Origin: Herbaspirillum sp. alder98
GTDB lineage: Bacteria; Pseudomonadota; Gammaproteobacteria; Burkholderiales; Burkholderiaceae_D
Direction: 5' to 3'
DNA: 64,000 nt
NCBI RefSeq assembly: GCF_020179755.1
Contig: NZ_JAIUCY010000001.1
Location: forward strand, 558,001 to 622,000
Part shown: piece after piece, positions 29,501 to 37,643 of the stretch
Position numbering within the stretch: the first letter of the stretch is position 1
Layout of the letters: each line of letters begins with the position of its first letter
The notes under the pieces: generated by a model
Told to the model about the DNA's origin: nothing
Database searches by the model: none
The model's input: the letters and a program-made list of their open reading frames with translations, nothing else
Program-made: the position numbers and the translations under genes

Positions 29501-30303
29501 GGCAGCGCTCCGTGGGCCGGCGTGATGCAGAGCACATCGAGCCAGCCACGGGCGATGCCGAGCGAGCCGAATTCGGCTGCGCGCAACAGGCCCAGCACAC
29601 CGAAGCCCAGCACGACCAAACCAGCCAGGCGACGCCAGCCGGGGCCCGCGGCCAGGGTCCGCAGGCCTGCCCCCGACAGGCCTGCCGCCACCAGCATCGG
29701 CAAGGTGCCGGCGCCGAAGGCCAGCATGGTCAAGGCGCCCTGCGTGGCGTCACCGGCCAGCATGGCGGTGAGCAATGCGCTGTAGACCATGCCGCAGGGC
29801 AGCCAGCCCCATAGCCCGCCCAGCAACAATGCCTTGCCCGCCGAATCGACCGGCAGCAGGCGCGACGTCAGTGGGCGCACTGCGCGCCAGGCCCGCTGGC
29901 CGAGCCGCTCCAGGCGCGCCACGCCGCTCCACCACTGTCCCAGATGCAGGCCCAGCGCCACCAGCATCAGGTTGACGGCGATGGTGGCCGCACGTTGCAG
30001 CGGCAGCATCCACCCCAACACATCGGCGCCGCGCAGCATGCCGGCGGCGATGCCGCCGGCCAGCGCGCCGGCCATGGCATAACTGGCCAGCCGGCCCAGG
30101 TTGTAGCTCAGCACCCGGGTCACTTCATGATTGATGGCCGCGGGGGTGACGACCAGCATCGCGCCGTGGCTCACCTTGTAGCGCACCAGTGGCGCCGCGC
30201 GTGCTGCCCCGGCTGTGCTGAGTGCGCCAACGATGCCGCCGCACATCGCCAGGCAATGCACGCTGCCCATCAGGCCCACCAGGAATACCGGGAACAGGTT
30301 CAC
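29497..30303 (-). CDS. Sulfite exporter TauE/SafE-like membrane protein in the cbb3 assembly operon (GTG start)
   Basis: 268 aa, about six membrane helices. FPVFLVGLMGSVHCLAMCGG near the N-terminus and GGLWGWLPCGMVYSALLTA near residue 165 form the paired HCxxMCGG and PCGMVY motifs of the UreH-like/DsbD-transmembrane group often found beside ccoI. The likely role is metal or redox transport for oxidase maturation; the exact substrate is unknown. The start is GTG at 30303 with GGCAGG upstream. The gene is 13 bp after hemN and overlaps ccoI by 4 bp. Confidence 0.88.
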   Translation of the reverse strand: MNLFPVFLVGLMGSVHCLAMCGGIVGALSTAGAARAAPLVRYKVSHGAMLVVTPAAINHEVTRVLSYNLGRLASYAMAGALAGGIAAGMLRGADVLGWMLPLQRAATIAVNLMLVALGLHLGQWWSGVARLERLGQRAWRAVRPLTSRLLPVDSAGKALLLGGLWGWLPCGMVYSALLTAMLAGDATQGALTMLAFGAGTLPMLVAAGLSGAGLRTLAAGPGWRRLAGLVVLGFGVLGLLRAAEFGSLGIARGWLDVLCITPAHGALP

Positions 30304-30316
30304 CGTCGGCCTGCCG

Positions 30317-31750
30317 TCAGAGCGTTTGCGAATAGCGCGGCGGCGCCGCCCGCTCGCGGTCCTGCTTGAGGTAGCGGTCGAACACCATGCAGATGTTGCG
30401 GATCAGCAGGCGGCCCTTGGGTTCGACCGTGATCCATTCGGGTTCGATTCCGATCAGGCCGTCTTCCTCCAGCGCCTGCAGCATCACCATCTCGCTGGCG
30501 AAGTAATCCTTGAAGACGATCGGATAGGCGATCTCCAGCGAGCTGATCGACAACTCGAAGTTGCACATCAGGCGCTGGATGATCAGGCGCCGCAACACGT
30601 CATCCATGCCGAGCTGGATGCCACGCGCAATCGGCAGGGTCGAATTCTCGAGGCGGGCGTAATAGCCGTCGAGGGTCTTTTCGTTCTGGCTGTAGCTGCC
30701 GCCGACGGCGCTGATGGCGGACACGCCGCACGCCACCAGGTCGCTCTCGGAGTGCGTCGAATACCCCTGGAAGTTGCGATGCAGGCGCCCCTGGCGCTGC
30801 GCGATGGCGAGATCGTCGTTGGGCTTGGCGAAGTGATCCATGCCGATGTAGACATAGCCGGCAGCGGTCAACTGGCGGATGCACAGCGACAGCATGTCGA
30901 GCTTGCTGTCGGCGCTGGGCAACTCGGCCTCGTCGATCTGGCGCTGGGTCTTGAACAACTGCGGCATGTGCGCATAGTTGTAGACGGCGATGCGGTCGGG
31001 TCCGGCGGCGATCACCTTGGCCAGCGTCTGCGACATCGACATCACGTTCTGGCGCGGCAGGCCGTAGATCAGGTCGATGCTGATCGAGCGGAATCCGGCA
31101 TCGCGGGCGGCGGCCATCACGGCCAGGGTGTCGGCTTCGGGCTGGATGCGGTTGACCGCGCGCTGCACCTGCTCGTCGAAATCCTGCACGCCCAGGCTCA
31201 AGCGGTTGAAGCCCTGCGCACGCAGCGAATGCACACGCTCCACCGACACCGTGCGCGGGTCGATCTCGATCGAGTATTCGCCGACGTGGTCGGGCGCCAG
31301 CGCAAAGCTGTGGCGGATGTGCGCCATCAGGTCGCCCATCTGCTGGTCCGACAGGTAGGTCGGCGTGCCGCCGCCGAAGTGCAGCTGCTCGACCTGGTTC
31401 ATGCCGGCGAAGAGCGATCCCTGCATGCTGATCTCGCGCTTGAGGTAGCTCAGGTAGAGCGACGCCTTGGCGCGGTTCTTGGTCACGATCTTGTTGCACG
31501 CGCAGTAGTAGCAGATGGTGTCGCAGAACGGAATGTGCAGGTACAGCGACAAGGCGCGCCAGGCGCCCATGCTGCGACGGTCGTTGACCGCATGCAGGTA
31601 ATCGGTGACGGCGAAGTCGGCGCTGAAGCGGTCGGCGGTCGGATAGGAGGTATAGCGCGGCCCGCGCTGGTCCATCTTGCGCAGCACGCTCTTGCTCATG
31701 CCGGCCAGGCTGGGTGAATGGGACGTCAGGGACGATGGTGCTGCTTGCAT
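30317..31750 (-). CDS. hemN: Oxygen-independent coproporphyrinogen III dehydrogenase
   Basis: 477 aa radical-SAM enzyme converting coproporphyrinogen III to protoporphyrinogen IX without oxygen. The cluster motif PFCDTICYYCAC (C-x3-C-x2-C) is near residue 80, with FGGGTPTYL downstream and the HemN C-terminal domain (residues 370-460). AGGAG precedes the ATG at 31750; earlier in-frame starts lie within the promoter. It is first in the operon with the copper ATPase and ccoS, so haem supply and oxidase assembly are linked. A perfect FNR box lies upstream. Confidence 0.96.
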   Translation of the reverse strand: MQAAPSSLTSHSPSLAGMSKSVLRKMDQRGPRYTSYPTADRFSADFAVTDYLHAVNDRRSMGAWRALSLYLHIPFCDTICYYCACNKIVTKNRAKASLYLSYLKREISMQGSLFAGMNQVEQLHFGGGTPTYLSDQQMGDLMAHIRHSFALAPDHVGEYSIEIDPRTVSVERVHSLRAQGFNRLSLGVQDFDEQVQRAVNRIQPEADTLAVMAAARDAGFRSISIDLIYGLPRQNVMSMSQTLAKVIAAGPDRIAVYNYAHMPQLFKTQRQIDEAELPSADSKLDMLSLCIRQLTAAGYVYIGMDHFAKPNDDLAIAQRQGRLHRNFQGYSTHSESDLVACGVSAISAVGGSYSQNEKTLDGYYARLENSTLPIARGIQLGMDDVLRRLIIQRLMCNFELSISSLEIAYPIVFKDYFASEMVMLQALEEDGLIGIEPEWITVEPKGRLLIRNICMVFDRYLKQDRERAAPPRYSQTL

Positions 31751-31821
31751 GGGATGCTCCTGGCCGAGCGACCGGGGATTGATTGGAGATTGCAGGATAT
31801 CGAGCACGACCGGAGTCCGCA

Positions 31822-31835
31822 TTGATATGCATCAA
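31822..31835 (-). promoter_or_regulatory. Perfect FNR box and class-II promoter of hemN
   Basis: TTGAT-ATGC-ATCAA is an exact FNR consensus. The centre at 31828.5 predicts a start site near 31787, and TATCCT at 31794-31799 sits exactly where the -10 should be. It should make hemN-tauE-ccoI-ccoS anaerobically induced. Confidence 0.93.
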
Positions 31836-31908
31836 GCAGACGCGGATGACGCGCTGCAGCACGCCGGGCGGGCCTTGCCGATCTTTACATCTTCATCGTC
31901 ATGCAATT

Positions 31909-31919
31909 TGGTCTGACCA
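31909..31919 (+). promoter_or_regulatory. Operator TGGTCTGACCA (GntR/FadR-type) of the sugar operon
   Basis: Perfect palindrome TGGTC-T-GACCA one base upstream of the -35 of the sugar-transporter promoter. The TGGTnnnACCA shape is typical for FadR-subfamily GntR regulators. The same 11-mer (14 bp shared with flanks) occurs upstream of the chemoreceptor at 46786-48411. No gntR gene is in the window. Confidence 0.7.
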
Positions 31920-31920
31920 G

Positions 31921-31949
31921 TTGACTTCTTTTTGGCCGCTCCCTATGAT
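31921..31949 (+). promoter_or_regulatory. Sigma-70 promoter of the sugar ABC operon
   Basis: TTGACT (31921-31926), a 17-bp spacer and TATGAT (31944-31949): 5/6 and 5/6 to consensus with optimal spacing. The expected start is near 31956, giving a leader of about 120 nt before the binding-protein gene. Confidence 0.85.
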
Positions 31950-32078
31950 GAAAATGTCATACAACCTGACCTTTGGTTTTACCCGGGGTCAAGTGACGAC
32001 AATAAAAAGACGATACGAAAAAAAAAGACGTGCAGCCTGGCCTGTCCACGCTGCTTCGATCAAAACGATGGAGACAAC

Positions 32079-33134
32079 ATGACTCATTTCACCCGGCGCC
32101 ACGGCGCCGTGCTGCTGCTGGCCGCCACTACCACACTGCTGGGCGCCAGCGCCCAGGCCCAGGTCGCCACCGGCGACACTTCGGCTGCCAAGATCGCGCT
32201 GTCCAACAACTATGCTGCCAACGCCTGGCGCCAGTCGATGCTCAAGACCTGGGCCCAGACTGCCGACGACGCCGTCAAGCGCAAGCTGGTGGCGGCAGCG
32301 CCTGCCTTCACCACCTCCGAGAACCAGCCCACCGAGCAGGCGCAGCAGATCCAGAACCTGATCCTGCAGGGCTACAAGGCCATCGTGGTCGATGCGGCCT
32401 CCCCCACGGCGCTCAACGGCACCATCAAGAAGGCTTGCGCGGCGGGCGTGGTGGTGGTGTCGTATGACGGCGTGGTCACCGAACCCTGCGCCTATCGGGT
32501 CACGTTCGACTTCCGCAAGATGGGCGAGCGCCAGATCGACTACCTGGCCGAACGCCTGGGCGGCAAGGGCAATATCCTCGAGATCCGCGGCCTGGCCGGG
32601 GTCTCGGTGGATGGCGAGATCCACGCCGGCATCCTGGACGGCATCAAGAAGCATCCGGGCCTGAAGATCGTCGGTTCGGTCAATGGCGACTGGGCGCAGA
32701 CGGTGGCGCAGAAAGCCGTCTCCGGCATCCTGCCCACGCTGCCCAAGGTGGATGGCGTGGTGACCCAGGGCGGCGACGGCTTCGGCGTGGCGCAAGCCTT
32801 CAAGGCGGCCAATCGCGAACTGCCGATCATCATCCTGGGCAACCGCGAGGATGAGCTGCAATGGTGGAAGACGCAGATCGGCAGCGGCTACAAGACCTAT
32901 TCGGCCTCCAACCCGCCGGGCGCGGTGACGGTGGCCTTCTGGGTGGCGCAGCAGGTGCTGGCGGGCAAGAAGGTGCCCAAGGAGATCGACATCGTCGCGC
33001 CCCTGCTGTACCTGAACGAACAGCAATTGCCGGAAGCGCTGGCCAAGACCCCGCAAGGCGGTGTGGCCGATATCGGCTTCTCGCAGCAAGACACCGTCAA
33101 GCTGCTCGACGCCACCCCGGCCAAGGGCAAGTAA
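32079..33134 (+). CDS. Sugar ABC transporter periplasmic binding protein
   Basis: 351 aa, Peripla_BP_4 (ribose/galactose-type) family. It has a Sec signal peptide (MTHFTRRHGAVLLLAATTTL, cleavage after AQA). Family blocks are KIALSNNYAANAWRQSM, the GYKAIVVDAASPTAL effector segment and GILDGIKKHPGLKIVG. GGAGA lies just before the ATG at 32079. It is first in a four-part import operon, separated from the ATPase by a 10-bp hairpin that may favour its higher expression. The sugar is unknown; the lactonase at the operon end suggests an aldose. Confidence 0.92.
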   Translation: MTHFTRRHGAVLLLAATTTLLGASAQAQVATGDTSAAKIALSNNYAANAWRQSMLKTWAQTADDAVKRKLVAAAPAFTTSENQPTEQAQQIQNLILQGYKAIVVDAASPTALNGTIKKACAAGVVVVSYDGVVTEPCAYRVTFDFRKMGERQIDYLAERLGGKGNILEIRGLAGVSVDGEIHAGILDGIKKHPGLKIVGSVNGDWAQTVAQKAVSGILPTLPKVDGVVTQGGDGFGVAQAFKAANRELPIIILGNREDELQWWKTQIGSGYKTYSASNPPGAVTVAFWVAQQVLAGKKVPKEIDIVAPLLYLNEQQLPEALAKTPQGGVADIGFSQQDTVKLLDATPAKGK

Positions 33135-33147
33135 GTCCATTGCCTGG

Positions 33148-33171
33148 CGTCCCGGCGCAGCCGCCGGGACG
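33148..33171 (+). other. Intercistronic hairpin after the binding-protein gene
   Basis: CGTCCCGGCG-CAGC-CGCCGGGACG, a perfect 10-bp stem without T-run, between binding protein and ATPase. Such stems often protect the upstream message and lower downstream expression. The role is inferred. Confidence 0.65.
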
Positions 33172-33197
33172 TCTCTTCAACAGACGGGATCATCCAC

Positions 33198-34712
33198 GTG
33201 AACGCCTCTCCTTCTTCTCGCGTCGCCGCTGGCGCGCCGCTGTGCAGTCTGTCGCACATCGATAAATCATACGGGCCGGTCAAGGCCTTGCAGGACGTCA
33301 GCCTCGACATCGGCCCCGGCCAGTGCTGGGGCCTGGTAGGCCACAACGGCGCCGGCAAGTCGACCCTGATGAACGTGCTGGCCGGGGTATTGGCCTGCGA
33401 CCAGGGCCAGGTGGCCATCGATGGCCAGCCGCTGCCAGGCTATTCGACCCGCGGCGCCTATCGCCACGGCGTGCGCTGCGTATTCCAGGAGCTGTCACTG
33501 TGCCTGAACCTGTCGGTGGCCGAGAACCTGTGCGTGTTTCATCCTGCGCTCAAGGGCTTCGGCTGGCGCCGGCGCGCCACCGCGCTGGTGACGCAGATGC
33601 TGGACGACATCTTCCCCGGCCATGGCATCGCCGCCGATCGCACCGCCGGCGAACTGACCATCACCCAGCGCCAGATGGTCGAGATCGCCTGCGCCTTCGT
33701 GGTGGTGGACGCGCCGGTGCGCCTGCTGATCCTGGATGAGCCGACCTCCAGCCTGGACGCCCAGACCGCCGCGCGCCTGACCGGTTATATCCGGCGCCGG
33801 CTGCAGGATGGCATGAGCCTGGTGTTCATCTCGCACATGCTGGGCGAGATTTTCGACTGCTGCAGCCACATCGCCGTCATGCGTGATGGCAAGCTGGTCT
33901 TGCAGGACCTGGGCAGCAATCTCAACCGCGAATCGCTGGTGCAGGCCATGGGCCACGCCGACCAGAAGCAGATCCAGCGCCAGGCCGAACAGGCCGCGAC
34001 GCCGGAAGACCTGACGCCGTTGCTGGAAGTCAGCCTGGGCAGCGACTCGCCGGTGCGCGCCTTGCAGGTCGGACGCGGCCAGGTGGTGGGGCTGTCGGGC
34101 CTGGCCGGGCAAGGCCAGACCGAGATGCTGGTGCGGCTGTTCGAGCAGCATCGCGCTCGCATGAAAGTCGCCTTCGTGGCGGGCGACCGCGCGCGGGATG
34201 GCAATTTTCCGCTCTGGAGCATCCTGCATAACCTCAGCATCCGCACCCTGCCGGCGCTGTCGCGCCATGGCGTGGTCGACCGTGCGCAGGAACGCGAACT
34301 GGGCGCCCAGTGGCATGAACGCATCGCCATTCGTACTCCCGACCTGACGCATAACATCCTGTCGCTGTCGGGCGGCAACCAGCAGAAGGTGCTGTTTGCA
34401 CGTGCCCTGGCGTCGGATGCCGACCTGATCCTGATGGATGACCCGATGCGCGGGGTCGACTTCGGCACCAAGGTCGACATGTATCGCCTGATCCGTGCCG
34501 AAGCGGCGCGCGGGCGCAGCTTCGTCTGGTACACCACCGAAAACGACGAACTGGAATATTGCGACCATACCTATGTGTTCTACCAGCGCCAGGTGACGCT
34601 GGCCCTGGCGCGCCACGAACTGTCCGAAGAACGCATCATCGCCGCCTCGTTCGGCAACAACAAGCAAGCCCCGTCCACCCCCGCCCGTCCCCTGGAAGGA
34701 GCCCGCGCATGA
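33198..34712 (+). CDS. Sugar ABC transporter ATPase with two nucleotide-binding domains (GTG start)
   Basis: 504 aa, RbsA/MglA-type tandem ATPase. Domain 1 (about residues 15-245) has Walker A GHNGAGKST, an altered signature TITQRQMVEIA and Walker B LLILDEPTSSLD. Domain 2 (270-495) has a degenerate P-loop GLAGQGQTE, signature LSGGNQQK and DDPMRGVDFGTK. This asymmetry is normal for the family. The start is GTG at 33198. The stop overlaps the first permease start (ATGA). Confidence 0.93.
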   Translation: MNASPSSRVAAGAPLCSLSHIDKSYGPVKALQDVSLDIGPGQCWGLVGHNGAGKSTLMNVLAGVLACDQGQVAIDGQPLPGYSTRGAYRHGVRCVFQELSLCLNLSVAENLCVFHPALKGFGWRRRATALVTQMLDDIFPGHGIAADRTAGELTITQRQMVEIACAFVVVDAPVRLLILDEPTSSLDAQTAARLTGYIRRRLQDGMSLVFISHMLGEIFDCCSHIAVMRDGKLVLQDLGSNLNRESLVQAMGHADQKQIQRQAEQAATPEDLTPLLEVSLGSDSPVRALQVGRGQVVGLSGLAGQGQTEMLVRLFEQHRARMKVAFVAGDRARDGNFPLWSILHNLSIRTLPALSRHGVVDRAQERELGAQWHERIAIRTPDLTHNILSLSGGNQQKVLFARALASDADLILMDDPMRGVDFGTKVDMYRLIRAEAARGRSFVWYTTENDELEYCDHTYVFYQRQVTLALARHELSEERIIAASFGNNKQAPSTPARPLEGARA

Positions 34713-35647
34713 GCGCCCTGCCCCGTCACGATATCCAGACCCTGCTGCTGCCGGTGGTCACGCTGGCCGCCGTGCTGGCGCCGATCTTCTGGATCAATCC
34801 CAACACCATGAGTTACTTCGGGCTGGGCCTGCTGCTCAACCTGGCGGTACCGATGATCCTGGCCAGCATGGCGCAGTTGTGCATCATCGCCGTCAACGAT
34901 CTCGATCTGTCGATCGGCGCCTTCGTCAGCCTGGTGTCGTGCATTGCGGTCACCTGGCTGCCCGAGCAACCGCTGCTGGCCATCGCGGCCATGATCGGCT
35001 GCGTGCTGCTGTATGCGGCCATCGGCGCCTTGGTCGAAATGTTCAACCTGCCGTCGATCGTGGTCACGCTGGGCCTGTCGTTCGTCTGGGGCGGCTGGGC
35101 GCTGGTGCTGCTGCCGATGCCGGGCGGCGCCACCCCGCAGTGGTTGCAGGACCTGATGAACCTGGCCATTCCGCTGGTGCCGACGCCGATCGTCTACGCC
35201 CTCGTCATTGCTGCCGTGGCGCATTGGTTCCTGATGCGCTCGGCGCCCGGCGTGCGCTTGCGCGGCGCTGGCGGCAACCCCAAGGCCATCGTCAGGAGCG
35301 GCGGCTCGGTGGTGCGCGCCAAGGCGCTCATGTATGGCCTGGCCGGCATCCTGGGCATCCTCTCGGCGCTGGCGCTGGTGGGGCTGACCACTTCGGCCGA
35401 CGCCAATATCGCGCAGCGCTATACGCTGGTGTCGATCGCCGCAGTGATCCTGGGCGGCGGCAGTTTCATCGGTGGCAAGGTGTCGCCCATCGGCGCCACG
35501 CTGGGCGCCATCACGCTCGGCATCGCGGCGTCGTTCCTGTCGTTTCTTGAAATCGCGCCCAAGTGGCAGATCGGCCTGCAAGGCGCGATCCTGATCGTGG
35601 TGCTGTCGCTGCGCACGCTGCTGGGCCGCCGGGGAGTCGCCAAATGA
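34709..35647 (+). CDS. Sugar ABC transporter permease 1 (RbsC-like)
   Basis: 312 aa inner-membrane permease of the BPD_transp_2 (ribose/galactose) family, about 8-10 helices. CIIAVNDLDLSIGAFVSLVS is the conserved segment in which most homologues have G-x-DLS-G, and GGGSFIGGKVSPIGATLGA is the second family landmark. AAGGAGCCC precedes the ATG at 34709, which overlaps the ATPase stop; its own stop overlaps the second permease start. The operon therefore makes a heterodimeric channel. Confidence 0.92.
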   Translation: MSALPRHDIQTLLLPVVTLAAVLAPIFWINPNTMSYFGLGLLLNLAVPMILASMAQLCIIAVNDLDLSIGAFVSLVSCIAVTWLPEQPLLAIAAMIGCVLLYAAIGALVEMFNLPSIVVTLGLSFVWGGWALVLLPMPGGATPQWLQDLMNLAIPLVPTPIVYALVIAAVAHWFLMRSAPGVRLRGAGGNPKAIVRSGGSVVRAKALMYGLAGILGILSALALVGLTTSADANIAQRYTLVSIAAVILGGGSFIGGKVSPIGATLGAITLGIAASFLSFLEIAPKWQIGLQGAILIVVLSLRTLLGRRGVAK

Positions 35648-36594
35648 AACCGATCAAGGATGCACTCGAACAGCGCCCATGGGCCTGGTCATTCATTGGC
35701 GCAGCCCTGCTCTGGCTGGCCACGCTGGCCGTGGCCGGGCCGCAGGCGGCCTTCAATATCGCGCTCTCGGCCTTGTCGTTCGGGGCCTTGATGGCGCTGG
35801 TCGGACTGGGGCAGATGCTGGTAGTGACCACCGGACCGGGCAACATCGACCTGTCGATTCCGGCCGCCATCGGCCTGACCGGCGCGGTGGCGGTGCGCGC
35901 CATGGGCGGCGAAGATGGCGGACTGGCCACCGGCATCGGCGTGGCGCTGCTGCTGGGCGTCGCCATCGGGCTGTGCAACTACGCGCTGATCCGACTGCTG
36001 CAGATTCCACCGATCATCGCCACCATGTCGTCGGCCTTCATCCTGCAGTCGCTGGCGATTCACAGCGGGCAAGGCCTCAAGATCACGCCGCCCGAACTGC
36101 TGGCCAACTTCGCTACCGGCTGGCTGCTGCGCCTGCCGCTGCTGGCCTGGGCAGTGCTGGTGGTGACGCTGGCGCTGGCCTGGATCCTGGCCCGCACCCT
36201 GTTCGGACGGCACCTGTCGGCGGTCGGCCAGAATGCCCGCGCGGCATGGCTGGCCGGCATTTCGGTGGAGCGCATCCGCTGCCTGTGCTACGTGCTGTGC
36301 GCGGTCTGCGCGGCCCTGTGTGCGTTGTTGATCGCAGGCTTTTCGGGCGGCGCCTCGCTCGACATGGGCAGCGAATACCTGCTGATGTCGGTGGCGGTGG
36401 TGGTCATCGGCGGCACCAGCGTCACCGGTGGTCGCGCCAGCGTGGCCGGCATCTGGGGCGCGGCGCTGTTCCTGTACTTCACCAATACCCTGCTCAACGT
36501 GATCGGCCTGTCGGCCGGCGGCCGCTCGGTCCTGACCGGCGTGATCATCATCGCGGTCATCGTGCTGTCGGCACGCCGCCGCCAGTATCGCTGA
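35644..36594 (+). CDS. Sugar ABC transporter permease 2 (RbsC-like)
   Basis: 316 aa, same permease family as its upstream neighbour, forming the second half of the pore. LGQMLVVTTGPGNIDLSIPA and VVIGGTSVTGGRASVAGIWGA are the matching landmarks. The ATGA overlap with permease 1 indicates coupled translation. It is followed after 31 bp by the SMP-30 gene. Confidence 0.92.
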   Translation: MKPIKDALEQRPWAWSFIGAALLWLATLAVAGPQAAFNIALSALSFGALMALVGLGQMLVVTTGPGNIDLSIPAAIGLTGAVAVRAMGGEDGGLATGIGVALLLGVAIGLCNYALIRLLQIPPIIATMSSAFILQSLAIHSGQGLKITPPELLANFATGWLLRLPLLAWAVLVVTLALAWILARTLFGRHLSAVGQNARAAWLAGISVERIRCLCYVLCAVCAALCALLIAGFSGGASLDMGSEYLLMSVAVVVIGGTSVTGGRASVAGIWGAALFLYFTNTLLNVIGLSAGGRSVLTGVIIIAVIVLSARRRQYR

Positions 36595-36625
36595 CCCCAT
36601 TCACCCTTCCAACAGAGGAGCCTGC

Positions 36626-37549
36626 ATGTCCCTGCCCGACTCGCCCTTCCAGCATCTCGACGACCGCTTTCGCCGCATGGTGATCGACACCGCCCAGCTC
36701 GACCGCCTGCATACCGGCTGCCGCTGGACCGAAGGCCCGGTGTGGCTGCCGGCCACCGAAGAGCTGATCTGGAGCGATATCCCCAACAATCGCCTGATGC
36801 GTTGGTCGGAAGGGGCCGGCGGCGGCGTGTTTCGCCAGCCGGCGCAGTTCAACAACGGCAACACGCTGGACCGCGAGGGTCGCATCGTCGGCTGCCTGCA
36901 TGGCGGCCGGGCGGTGGTGCGCACCGAACATGACGGCAGCGTCACCACGCTGGCCTCGCACTGGCAGGGCCGACGCCTCAACTCGCCCAACGACGTGGTG
37001 GTGAAATCGGATGGCTCGATCTGGTTCACCGACCCCGACTACGGCATCAACAGCGATTACGAAGGGCACCAGGCCGAGACCGAGATCGGCGCCTGCAACG
37101 TCTATCGCATCGATGGCGCCACGGGCGAGTTGAGCATCGTCAGCGGCGAGCTGGAACGACCCAACGGCCTGGCTTTCTCGCTGGACGAATCGCAGCTGTA
37201 TATCGCCGACACCGGCCTGTCGCACCGTGCCGACGGCCCGCACCATATCCGGGTGTTCGATGTGGTGGATGGCCGGCAGCTGCGCGGCGGTGCGGTCTTC
37301 GCCACCATCGATCCCGGCCTGGCCGATGGTTTCCGCCTGGACGACCGCGGCAACATCTGGACCAGCGCTGGCGATGGCGTGCACTGCTACGCGCCCGATG
37401 GCGTGTTGCTGGGCAAGATCCTGGTGCCTGAAGTGGTCTCCAACGTGGTCTTCGGCGGCCCGCGCGGCAACCGTCTTTTCATTACCGCCACCACCTCGGT
37501 GTATGCGGTCTACCTGGCCGTGAACGGCGCCCGGCGGCCATCCCGCTGA
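36626..37549 (+). CDS. SMP-30/gluconolactonase family lactone hydrolase
   Basis: 307 aa six-bladed beta-propeller that opens sugar lactones using a divalent metal. Metal-ligand positions are visible: Glu in TEGPVWL (residue 36), Asn in LNSPNDVVV, Asn in RPNGLAFS and Asp in DGFRLDDRG. There is no signal peptide, so it is cytosolic. GAGGAG lies eight bases before the ATG. As last gene of the importer operon it probably acts on the lactone of the imported sugar in an oxidative route; the dehydrogenase is not in the window. Confidence 0.9.
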   Translation: MSLPDSPFQHLDDRFRRMVIDTAQLDRLHTGCRWTEGPVWLPATEELIWSDIPNNRLMRWSEGAGGGVFRQPAQFNNGNTLDREGRIVGCLHGGRAVVRTEHDGSVTTLASHWQGRRLNSPNDVVVKSDGSIWFTDPDYGINSDYEGHQAETEIGACNVYRIDGATGELSIVSGELERPNGLAFSLDESQLYIADTGLSHRADGPHHIRVFDVVDGRQLRGGAVFATIDPGLADGFRLDDRGNIWTSAGDGVHCYAPDGVLLGKILVPEVVSNVVFGGPRGNRLFITATTSVYAVYLAVNGARRPSR

Positions 37550-37572
37550 CGGCGCTGTGGTAAAGTAGCGCC

Positions 37573-37596
37573 CCTGCCGGCGGTCCCGCCGGCAGG
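37573..37596 (+). other. Strong hairpin ahead of the preQ1 element
   Basis: CCTGCCGGCG-GTCC-CGCCGGCAGG, a perfect 10-bp stem followed by AAAATTC. With no T-run it is a poor terminator by itself. It may insulate the sugar operon from yhhQ or form part of the riboswitch leader. Confidence 0.55.
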
Positions 37597-37607
37597 AAAA
37601 TTCATCC

Positions 37608-37638
37608 ATGGGTTCCCTAACCCCATTCGTCAAAAAGG
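37608..37638 (+). promoter_or_regulatory. preQ1-I-like riboswitch controlling yhhQ translation
   Basis: P1 stem ATGGG (37608-37612) with CCCAT (37622-37626); loop TTCCCTAAC; A-rich tail TCGTCAAAAAGG (37627-37638). In the pseudoknot the loop CCT (37616-37618) can pair with AGG (37636-37638). This mirrors the Thermoanaerobacter aptamer (CTGGG, a loop ending GTAAC, CCCAG, an A-rich tail ending AAGG), including the TAAC before the 3' stem strand. That AGG is also the ribosome site of yhhQ, five bases before its ATG, so preQ1 binding would block translation. The downstream gene is a known preQ1-class target. Confidence 0.85.
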
Positions 37639-37643
37639 TCCAT

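Larger units (their letters stand above)
31751..32078. other. Divergent regulatory gap between hemN and the sugar ABC operon
   Basis: 328 bp without a gene. It contains the hemN FNR box and -10, and on the other side the operator and sigma-70 promoter of the sugar operon (listed separately). The first 120 nt of the sugar mRNA are AT-rich leader with A-runs near 32015-32030. I see no open frame with a plausible ribosome site in it. Confidence 0.6.

Noticed and set aside
37608..37643. In-frame ATG giving a 231-aa YhhQ
   Set aside because: The extra 12 codons are the preQ1 aptamer itself; the ribosome site fits ATG 37644.
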